A DNA stretch of 64,000 bases from Rhizobium sp. BK313 (GTDB lineage Bacteria > Pseudomonadota > Alphaproteobacteria > Rhizobiales > Rhizobiaceae), in assembly GCF_014193655.1 (NCBI RefSeq), contig NZ_JACHZQ010000010.1, positions 153,218 through 217,217 on the forward strand, read 5' to 3'. Both the position numbers and the translations under genes were made by a program. Shown here piece after piece: positions 53,076 to 63,000 of the stretch. A model generated the notes under the pieces. The model was not told the DNA's origin. It was given only the letters and a program-made list of their open reading frames with translations, and ran no database searches. The first letter of the stretch is position 1, and the number at the start of each line of letters is the position of its first letter.

Positions 53076-53366
53076 TCAATGACTTGTCGGCCGAGACATC
53101 GACGGCACGAGCGCTAAAGCGGCGCGCATGTCCGTCGAGACCGGCGGTGCGGCGATCTTGTGAAAAAACTCGTAGTTCTCGAGGCTGAAATGCTCGTCGG
53201 TACCGGTAACGGCAACGGTCCAAAACTCCGAGGCCGCTCCAAATACGGTCGAAATCTGCACGATCTCGATGTCGTGCGGCTCGGTTGCGGGCGCCCCTGG
53301 AACCGGTTTGGGGCGAGCCCAATAGAAACCATGCGCTTCCAGCTGTTCGATGCCGATGAGTTTCAT
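53076..53366 (-). CDS. Small hypothetical protein, 96 residues
   Basis: The product starts MKLIGIEQLEAHGFYWARPKPVPGAP and contains DIEIVQISTVFGAASEFWTVAVTGTDEHFSLENYEFFHKI. The composition is protein-like and there is no signal peptide. It has no recognised family. It lies between serA and a decayed DUF1403 gene, on the serA strand. AGGAGGGGATCGC precedes its ATG on the minus strand. Confidence 0.6.
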   Translation of the reverse strand: MKLIGIEQLEAHGFYWARPKPVPGAPATEPHDIEIVQISTVFGAASEFWTVAVTGTDEHFSLENYEFFHKIAAPPVSTDMRAALALVPSMSRPTSH

Positions 53367-53490
53367 GCGATCCCCTCCTTCGCCTGGAACGGGACGATAG
53401 CGCAGTTTTTTGACAGAGTCGCACTCAGGGAGGGAGTTTCACCGGAAATGATTATCGAACAGCCCAAAAGGATGAGCTCGATGAACTTGA

Positions 53491-54138
53491 GCGGGGAAGG
53501 CGAGCGGCGTAGCGGCGCTGGCAGAGGCCATTGCGGGGGCGCGGTCTTGCTCCCGCGAAAAAGACCCGTTGGTCTTCGACCTCGATTGGGACAAAGGCGA
53601 ACGCCTCGATGAATGGCGCGGGGTGCTCCACCAGATCGCGGATCTGCCACCAATGCTGCAGGCGATCGTCGCGCTCGATGCCTGGAACGAACTGGCCGCG
53701 CTGCAGCATGCACCGTGGCCCGGCCGGCTGTTTTGCGCTGCCATCCTGCGCCAGGCCGGCGTCACCACCGGCGCCCATCTCGTCGCCTTCAATCTCGGCC
53801 TCAAAACCGTTCCCGTCGATCGGCGCCGGCATCGCGACCGCGAGACGCGGCTGCTGGCGATTGCGCATGGACTTCTGGCGGCCGCCGAGATCGGCCTGAA
53901 GGAGCATGACCGGCTGGCGCTGGCGCGACAGATGATCGAACGCAAATTGACAGGAAGACGAACGGCTTCGAAACTGTCGGAACTGGTCGAACTGGTGATG
54001 GCGAAGCCATTGGTGTTGGCCGGGATGGTGGCGAAGACGCTGGGCGTGACGCCGCAGGCGGCGCGGCGCATCGTTCAGGAGCTCGGCTTGCGCGAGATGA
54101 CGGGGAGGGGGAGGTTTCGGGCGTGGGGTGTGGCTTAA
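53491..54138 (+). pseudogene. Truncated DUF1403 gene
   Basis: The frame from a TGA at 53488-53490 to 54138 encodes VAALAEAIAGARS ... PLVFDLDWDKGERLDEWRGVL and ends ELGLREMTGRGRFRAWG, which is the conserved C-terminal two thirds of DUF1403 proteins. The N-terminal third and the start are missing. DUF1403 genes are common in mobile regions of rhizobia; the function is unknown. Translation from an internal TTG at 53569 is possible. Confidence 0.7.
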
Positions 54139-54171
54139 CGAACTGCGCGATCTAGTGCATAAAACTGGCTG

Positions 54172-54735
54172 GCAAGTTTTGATCCCGAATACTTCGTCAC
54201 TCGCCGCCCAAAATACGCTTGCCGCGCCTGCACCGATGGCGTTGTGCAGGCACCCGCTCCGACACGACTGATCCACGCCGGATTGCCCACTGAGGCAACC
54301 ATCGCGCATGTGCTGGTGTCCAAATACGCCGACCATTTGCCGCTTTACCGACAAGCCCAGATCATGAGCCGCCAGGGGATTGATCTCGACCGCTCCACGC
54401 TTGCCGATTGGGTCGGTCGGGCAGCGTTCGAACTGCGTCCGGTCTTCGACGCTCTGATTGCCGATCTGAAGCGATCGACGAAGCTGTTCATGGACGAGAC
54501 CCGTGCACCGGTCCTTGATCCCGGCTCCCGCAAAACCAAGACCGGATACTTCTGGGCACTGGCCCGTGATGACCGACCGTGGGGCGGAGGTGCGCCGCCG
54601 GGGGTGGCCTTCACCTATGCTCCAGGTCGCGGCCGGTTATATGCCGAGCGGGTATTGCAAGGGTTCGCTGGCGTCCTTCAGGTGGACGGCTATGCCGGAT
54701 ACGGTAAAGGCACGGTATTCGATCTAAGCGATCAG
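54172..54735 (+). mobile_element. Remnant of an IS66-family transposase (TnpC)
   Basis: The frame encodes FVTRRPKYACRACTDGVVQAPAP, GLPTEATIAHVLVSKYADHLPLYRQAQIM, KLFMDETRAPVLDPG, KTKTGYFWALARDDRPWGG and ERVLQGFAGVLQVDGYAGYG. This is the zinc-finger-like and catalytic part of IS66 TnpC with the first DE motif residues. The N-terminal leucine-zipper region and the C-terminal half are missing, and the ends show no inverted repeats. It is a dead fragment. Confidence 0.85.
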
Positions 54736-56111
54736 CGCCGGTTCGACCCAGACGACATCAGGCCGGCGGCCGTCGATAGCAACCGGCGGCTTCTTTGTGG
54801 TAAGCCGGTCGAGCAGGCCGCTGTGTCGACCTCGAGCTTGCGCGCGGCGGCAACGATAGCCAGGAATCGATGGGTAACCGAGTCAATTTTGGAGAAATCC
54901 AAGACATCGAATCCGCTACGTGTTCGTTGCAGATGGGTGTATTAACGCGGCAGACAATATTACATACCGAACGAAGTTCTGAATCTCTTTGGATTAGGCG
55001 GCGCAAGGACGCTTTCGTCCTTAGACATCCATCTTCGATCCGTTGCACACAATTTTCAAGGCATCGGCCATCCGGCTGGGACACTCAGAGTGGGTGACGT
55101 GTCGCGAACGGCGATAGTTGACCGAAATCTGAGGGCTTATGCTTTTCCAAACCTCTTTCTTCTTAGTACCGCTGTTTTTCCAACGATTGGGCACGCTCAG
55201 GGAACATCTTGTGTCTTTCTGCCTGAAGCGATCGAGGAATTTCGGCAGCCCGCCATGGTCTTCAAAGCATCCGCGATATCTTTGTCGTCAATTTGAGCAA
55301 GTTCGCTGCATTTCGGTATTTTGAACCATGATGATCTGGTGTTTGGGCGGGAACTAATATTTCGCGGTGCACGTGTAGAATCAATCAAACTATAAGCAAG
55401 GTTTCTGAAAATTCATTTTCGCATCATTTTCGCTTCAGTTTGGCTTAATCTCCGCAGAAGGCATGTTGTTACACTCGTCCTCTTTAGTTGGCGGACGATT
55501 AATTTGTGGCATTTCTCACGATTTTGTGATCGGGAATTATTTTCACCTGAGGTTGTATTCAGAAGAACGCGCCGCTGCCCTAGCGGAATTTTACTTCCCG
55601 ACATCTGCTCTGATTGTTTTGTAGACTGCCTGCGTTCCGTAGAGATGTCCGTTTACTCACCGCGAGCGGCGCGCTTTATTTCGGCGGGAAACGGTCGTCA
55701 TCGGGAAACGCGTTAGACGTTTAACGTGTGTTGATCACTGTCGCAGAGCTTGCGCCAAATAGCGCTTTCTGTATTCGTTAAGCAGCGGCTCAAAGCTGCA
55801 AGGAAATAGCGGACCACCTTTTGGGGCAGAAATTGTAGGCGCGTTGGGTTTCATTTTATAGAGTCAATTTACGTTCGTTCGCTCTGAACGTCGGCGTATA
55901 CATCGCCAAAGAACATAAAAATTCGAGTTTAAACCTCAGCAGTACGTCCCATTGTGCTGCTGACCTGGATTTTTGCTGTCAATTGCTGAGGAAGCGTCCA
56001 GAAATGACATATCGTTCCATCGCCATCTTTCTGGCGGTTGTTCCAGCTCTTCTAGCTGCCCCGCCATCTAGTTTGGGTGAGCGTGTTCGTTATCCTGTCT
56101 CGAGAAGAGAA
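54736..56111. other. Long AT-rich region without a supported gene
   Basis: About 1.4 kb between the IS66 remnant and the exported protein. Base composition turns markedly AT-rich from about 54880. Only short frames occur. The stretch 55983-56111 may encode an N-terminal extension of the next gene. Promoters for that gene and for the giant gene should lie near 55850-56000. Confidence 0.5.
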
Positions 56112-57089
56112 GTGTCGACAATTCTGCGGTCCCTGATTCTGTTTGTCTTTGCGATTGGAGGCATATCAGGGCCAGCAAATGCCGCCGAACTAAAGTCAGA
56201 CAACAATTCCTCTGGGGTTGTCGCATTACCCTTCGATGTAAGGAACGGCGCGATTGCTGATGCGATTACCGGTCCGATGATTGTTAATCCGAGGCAGCAG
56301 GATGAGCTTCATCCAACCAATGCCAATGCTGTTCTCTATGACATGTCATTCCTCACGTTTGTGCGCCATCACGACCAAAGCAGTGCAGAGATAACCATAG
56401 CCGCTGAGCCGGATACAACAGGCAGCGATCTGTTTCTCTTTGATAAAAATGGACTTTTAATTAAGCCAGCTCCAGCGAGCGTGGATGTCGACAAGGCTAC
56501 ATTCGATGCATTCAAGGCATCTCATCGTCGCGCCAATGTCGATATCCTCGCAGACGACCCACAGGGCAAATCTCACCATATTACTATGACCTTCGGCGGA
56601 GACTTAGATCTCACAGTACTCAATAAGATCACAGATCATCCTGAATGCCTGACCTTTCCCGAAAGAGTGCGAGTCACGTGGGACGACGAAGCTTACGACG
56701 TCGTTGTAATAATGCCTGCCATTTATAATAAATATGACGGAATAATAAACTATTACGATCAAGATTGCGTTTACAACAAAATACAGACAAAGAATTCCTC
56801 TTTTGCAAACTTGTCGTTGAACGATTTGCCATTCCCAACAAGCTCAAATTTCTATATTTCATCGCTTCATTCTATTTATGTGATACCGATATACTTTTTC
56901 GGTAAGCAAAGCATAAATAATAATAAGGTGGTGTTTGGATATGATGCATTTGAAAGATCAATTGCGCGGACGTATCAGAACTTTTCTAAGTCAAATGCCA
57001 ATAAATCGAAGTGTATGAGCACGGCTCTAGACTGCGCTCAAGCTATCTTGGATGGCGCTATGCACGCTTTGGTCCAGCAGAGGGGCTAA
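56112..57089 (+). CDS. Exported protein of unknown function, upstream of the giant gene
   Basis: From a GTG at 56112 (GAGAAGAG upstream) the product is 325 residues with a signal peptide STILRSLILFVFAIGGISGPANA and cleavage before AELKSD. An ATG at 56004 would add 36 residues with another hydrophobic segment. The mature part is hydrophilic and contains LYDMSFLTFVRHHDQSSAEI, PQGKSHHITMTFGGDLDL and paired cysteines near the C-terminus (SKCMSTALDCAQAIL). No family is recognised. It ends six bases before the giant gene, so the two are cotranscribed; roles as a chaperone, immunity or secretion partner are possible. Confidence 0.7.
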   Translation: MSTILRSLILFVFAIGGISGPANAAELKSDNNSSGVVALPFDVRNGAIADAITGPMIVNPRQQDELHPTNANAVLYDMSFLTFVRHHDQSSAEITIAAEPDTTGSDLFLFDKNGLLIKPAPASVDVDKATFDAFKASHRRANVDILADDPQGKSHHITMTFGGDLDLTVLNKITDHPECLTFPERVRVTWDDEAYDVVVIMPAIYNKYDGIINYYDQDCVYNKIQTKNSSFANLSLNDLPFPTSSNFYISSLHSIYVIPIYFFGKQSINNNKVVFGYDAFERSIARTYQNFSKSNANKSKCMSTALDCAQAILDGAMHALVQQRG

Positions 57090-57095
57090 TTTATT

Positions 57096-60000
57096 ATGGC
57101 GAATACTCAACTAACAAGAGAACAAATCGAAGCCTTGGCACGTTATGCGGTTGGTGTAGGATCGGAAGGGGGTATCGCTCCTGGGTTGAGCTTACCGGGT
57201 TGGTCCTACAAATTCGATGCCAATGGCAATGCAGTGGCCCCTCAGTATCTCACCATCAATGGGAAGACAGTAAACGATGTCTCTGGCTATTCGATCGGAA
57301 TCCTGCAAACCGATTTTGGGCAGCGACACGCCAAAACGTATGCCACTGCATTTCAAAATTTCCTTGTTGATTTTGAAACGTCACCACAGGCGGAGGGCCT
57401 GACTGCGGAAGAGTTGCTGACGGCTATTCCTAAAGCGCTAATGATGCAGAAACCCGCAATGATTGCTAATCCAGCGTCAATGCTCAACGACCAAGAGTTT
57501 AGCGCACTTAACAGCTTTTTGCTTACGCCAGAGGGCGTGACCGAATCGAATTCGTTCGACCAAGCAATTATCAACTCTCTCACGTCCCAAGGGCTTCAAG
57601 CGGCCAATCTAGTTGCCAACAGCGGTGGGGATCTCCGCGCTCAGCAGGAAGCAGCTACTATTGCAATGAAGCTCCAAAATCAAGCACCCGACCTTGTCGA
57701 GCATTTTACATTTTATCTACAAGATGCGGCGAGCAATGATCACCCAATAAATGCTGATGATATATCGATATGGATCGACAATGAGCCCGCTCTCACCGCT
57801 CTAACCGCTGGCGGTGTAAGTAATGCGAACCGGGTTGCAAATACATTCCTCGAACTTCAGAGCTCGGAAAACCCCCTCATCCAAGCAGTATATAATGATA
57901 TAGTAGATAATTCTGCAGCAGCTCCATCTCTTCTGGATGACAGCGACGGTCTATACGATCTTGGGCTAAAATTACTGACATCACCGTCATCTGTTAGCAA
58001 AATTCTCTCGGCGTTTGGTGGATCAGGTTATGGGGGAACTGGAGGTACTAAAATTGGTCAAGACGGATCAATTCCCCTTGGCTCATCGGGTACAATTATA
58101 GATTCGTCAGGAAACGTGCTGATCTGGAATAAAGACGGTACCGCCTTTGTGATTAAGGGTGACCAGTCAATCCCGTTGAGTGGAATTGATGCAATTCACC
58201 GTCAGGATACAGCTTCATTTTCGGCAACGTTAAAGGATGGCAGCTCCCTCTACTTTAGCGCCCCAAACCTGGGCGGGCATTGTTTCCCAGCCAACACGAT
58301 GGTCTCGCAGGCGGATGGAGCTACAAAGCAAATATCAGAAATTCAAGTAGGTGAGCGCGTTTTAGCTTTCGACGAGTCGGCGAACAACTTGAATCCTCCA
58401 TTAAGTCTTGCTCGGATAAGACGGCTATATCGGGGTATAACCGACGAGTGGCTGCTACTCTCAAATGGTGTTTCGGTAACCCCTGGGCATCGTTTTCTTA
58501 ACGAACACGGTGGGTTTGAGAGGATCGACGAGCTTGTTGCGCGTGGCGGCTCCATCGTTTCGGCCGAAGGCGCGCTGCTCTCCGTGACAGCGGAGCGCAT
58601 CATCTACTCGGAAGTCACTCGTCATCTCTACGAGGAGGCGGAAGAGGAAATCTACGAGACAACTGGAAACCTAGCTCTCAAGCCTCGTACGCAGCTCGGA
58701 TGGCGTACATATAACTTAGAGGTCGAAGGCCTCCATACCTATATTGCTGGCGGAATCCGCGTTCACAACGACAGCTTAGGTGACACGCTTTTAGCGGAAG
58801 AGGAATTCCAAAATATTTACGGGGTTGCCTTTGATCCCCAAAGTCAGGCCGATCGCGACCAGCTTGCTCAGGATATCAAGAACAATGTCATCGACGGTGG
58901 TGCGTTGACCAATTCCATCGGACCGGATGGCGATACGACCGCGTTGGAAGACCGGCTGGACGGAGACAATGATCGAATAGCGTCTCAGATCGCGGACGCC
59001 AACGGCGATACGACCTTTGTGGATTCCTACGGTGATCAGATCGAAGTCAATTCAAGCCGTCAGGAAGTCAGCGAAATCATCCCAGACGGCCAGGGTGGCA
59101 CAACGACCATCTCGTATGGCTACGCTGCCGACGGAAGCCAGTATGTCGCCAGCCAAGTGGATCGGAACAGTACAGGCCAGGTTACGACGAATATCGCCAA
59201 TACCGCCGATGCAAGCTCCGGCGCCGTAACGCTTTCCGACGACGTAACCTACAACGGTTCTGGCGGCAGGGTTAGCGACGTCACGACCGACACGAATGGC
59301 AATATCCTCAATGAGATTGATTACGGGGCCGACGGGTCAACCGTCGCCTCAAGACAGCAGTCTTCTTATGATGCTTCCGGAAACCTGCTATCCTCGAGCG
59401 AGGTCGACTACAACAGCTCCGGCCAGCAAACGGATGCGTTCACCACCGATGGCGACGGCAATCTGACGAGCTACCACGACAATGCCTCAGATGGCTCGGC
59501 TACTCAGTACGACTACAACAGCGACGGCTCATATAACGTTTCGACATTTGACAAGAGTGGCGATCTCGTCAGCCAGCAGGAATATAATAGCGACGATATC
59601 CTGACCTCTGAGAAAGACTATATCAATGGCTCGCTTGGCGAATCGACTGCCTTCGATGGGACAACCGGTAACCTAACTCAATCGACCCAGTACGACCCAA
59701 CGACGGGTTCGGTAATTTCCAGCCAGAATGTCAACTATGATGGCAACGGGGTCGAGGTTGACGAGACGATAACAGGCAGCATTAGCCCGGATCACGATGT
59801 TAGCGGTGTTATCGCTGGCGACAGTGGCGAGCTTTCCGGAAGCGAGGGCATCAATTCGGGTGACCTCATCAATGACTTCAATCTGCAGGGCGGAGGTGGT
59901 GATACATCGCAGCTATTCTCGGATGTAAACTCGCCGACCTCTCCGATCCTGGTGTGGGATCTAAATCCGTCATCTGCGAACTCGCCTGTTGCTGCCTCCG

Positions 60001-63000
60001 AGACACCTTTCGACGATTTCACAACGTCATCGGACGATCCAGCCTCGGATTCGGGCTCATCGTCATACAAGCCGATCTACGAGACGTCACCGGGAAGCGA
60101 CCCCAGCGGCGGCAGCTCTCCTCTAGGTTCCGGGTCGCTCACATTGCCCTCCCAGTCAGAGACCAATGGTGAGCAATTCGACGATTTCGTTAGTGAGTTG
60201 AATAATGTCTATACTGGAAACGTCTACATCATTTCGCCGACCGACCAGGTCCTGACACCGCAGCAATATGAAGCGTTGGACCCGACTGACCAAGTTTACA
60301 CGGCCTACTTCTCGGATAGTGCGAACGACGAATATTATCCTATGTTCGAGCTCGAAAGCGCGATGAACAACGTGTTGTCCATGTCCGGCGATGTGGATTC
60401 GTACCTCAATAATTCGTCAAACCCGAGCGCATCCTACGACGGCATCATTGAATCGACTTACCAGGATATAGTTGAGCCATATGCCGGCACCTATGACGGG
60501 CCAAGCAATCCGTCCGACGCTGGCGCATACGAGTCACCGATATTCAGTTTCGTGACGGAGTCGATGGCGGACGATGAATCGGGCCTCTATGACGCAGTTC
60601 TCGATGGCCCGGACTATTTCACGGATTATTTTGACGATTCCGGCAGCTACAGCGATAGCCCGGACTATGACTATTCTACGGTCTTTTCGTATTCTGAAGA
60701 CGACTCAGGCTACGATTATTCGTCAAGCGACGACGAGGATTGGGGCGATGTTGGCGGAGATAGTGGAGATTTCGGCTTCGACGATAGCTCCTTCTACGAC
60801 GACTTTGGTTTCGACTTCCCCCTTGTTCTCAATCTTTCCGGGAAGCAGGTTCATACCGTAAGCGCACAGGCATCTAACGTTCATTTCAATGTCACTGGCA
60901 ACGGGGCAAACGTTCCGACGGGTTGGATAACGTCCGACGAGGGTTTCCTGGTCCTTGATCCGAATGGCGAAAACATCACCAGCGGCGCACAATGGATCCC
61001 ATCTTTCGGCTTCCTGCAGCAATATGACGTGAATCACAACGGCGTATTGACTGCCCGGGAAGCAGACGCCGCAGGCATTAAGGTTTGGATTGACAAGAAT
61101 TCCGATGGCGTGACGGAACCTGGCGAGCTCTATACGCTGGGCGCACTTGGTATCGCCTCCATCAATCTAAAGTCCACAATCACCGGAGCCTATGACAACG
61201 GCAATTTCATTGCGAACGACTCGACGTTCACCTGGTCGAGTGGTGGCACTGGCGACATTGCTGATACGTATCTGATGAATGGTGCCACGAGCGTCGGTGA
61301 TCGCGCGTACAAGACATCTGGCAGCACGACCACAATAGCCGCGGACGGAACCGTCACCGAAATCCTCACTGGTTCGAACATCTCGATCGATATGGCAGCC
61401 AGCGGCGTGAATTCGGTTATCGACCAAGGCTCGAGTGATGTCATCGCCGCCGGAAATGCCTCCGGCGTGACAATTGTAGGGGGTACCAACTCCATCCTCG
61501 AAGCGTCATCGGCTGCGAAGGCGACCATCACTGGCGGAATCGACTCCAAGATCTACGGTGGCTCAGGCACCGACTTTTTGATCGCCCGTTACGACGGCAC
61601 TGTCATTACCACTGGGACAGGTTCGAACACCGTCGAAGTCGATAGTGATGACAACACGATCAACGCGTCTGCGGGCACGGCAACCATCATCCTCGATGGC
61701 ACATCGAACACAGTGCTCTTCGGTACAAATGCCGCTGCGAAGATCAATGTCAATGATTCCGGCAATACCATTAACGGCAGTGATGCTGCCATAGTTGTCG
61801 CGGACAAGGTCGTTGCGACAATTACCGGTAACGACGACAGGGTTTCGGAGGGCGGATTTGCGGCCCTAACGGTCAACGGATCCGGAGCGACCGTGGATAT
61901 CACCGGTTCTTCGTCGCTGGCGAGCTTGAGCGGTGGCTCGGTAAGCCTCGAAGCGAACGTATCTGACGCCACAGTACGTGGCAATAGTGATGCGGTGACC
62001 ATCTTCGGATCAAGCGTATCCCTTGCCCTCGAAGGCGCTGGAGACACGGCGACTATCGCCAATGGATCGGTAACGCTGGGTTCCGGTTCTTCCGTTACCA
62101 TCAATGGTGACTTTAACACGATCAGCGAAGTTGGCGGCGACACGGTCACGTCGACTGCAAGCAATGATGATGTCGAGGTGTCCGGGACCGGCAATGCGGT
62201 GACAGTCCTTGGAGGTACGATCACCCTTCAGAGCGGCGCAGGCCTTACCCTGACAGGAAATGCAGCCTCGGTATCGGAACAAGGCAGCAACACACTGACT
62301 GTCAACGGCAGTGGCGATGTCCTCGATGTTGCGGGGACTGGAAACAGGGCGACTGTAAGCAACGCTAGCATTACGGTTGAGAACAGTTCAGCCGTGACGA
62401 TCTCAGGAAATGCCAACGCGATTGCTGTGCTTGGAAACGCGACAATTACCGCGACCGGAACAGGCGACACGCTCGACGTCTACTTTGGTGGTAATGACAT
62501 CACCGTCGGCAATGCGGACGTCACAATAGAAGAGTTCTCGAGCGCTACGTTGCGAGGCAACAGTCTGACGACGACAGTTGCTGGAAATGACACGGTTGTT
62601 TTTACAGGTTCAGGTGCGCTCGTAGACATCGGCGGAGCAGGCAACGCGCTGACGGTGACGGGAGGGACACTCGCCCTCGAGCAAAGCGCGTCTGTTTCCA
62701 TTGCTGGCAATTCGGATGCGATTACCGAACTTGGCAGCGCGACGATCAGCTCGACGGGCACGGGCGACAGCCTGATCGTGTCCGGGACAGGCAATGTGGC
62801 AACGCTGACCGGTGGACAGGTCACTGTACAGAATGGCGGCGGCGTCACGCTGCACGGCAACAATTTTGCGATCACGGAACAGGGCAACGCCTCTGTCGTC
62901 ACCAGCGGCACCGGAGAAACGCTGGATGTGCAAGGGGCTGGAAATACCGCCACGATCGGTAACGGCGTGGTCACCCTTGAGGCTGGGGGAGCGCTGAGTC

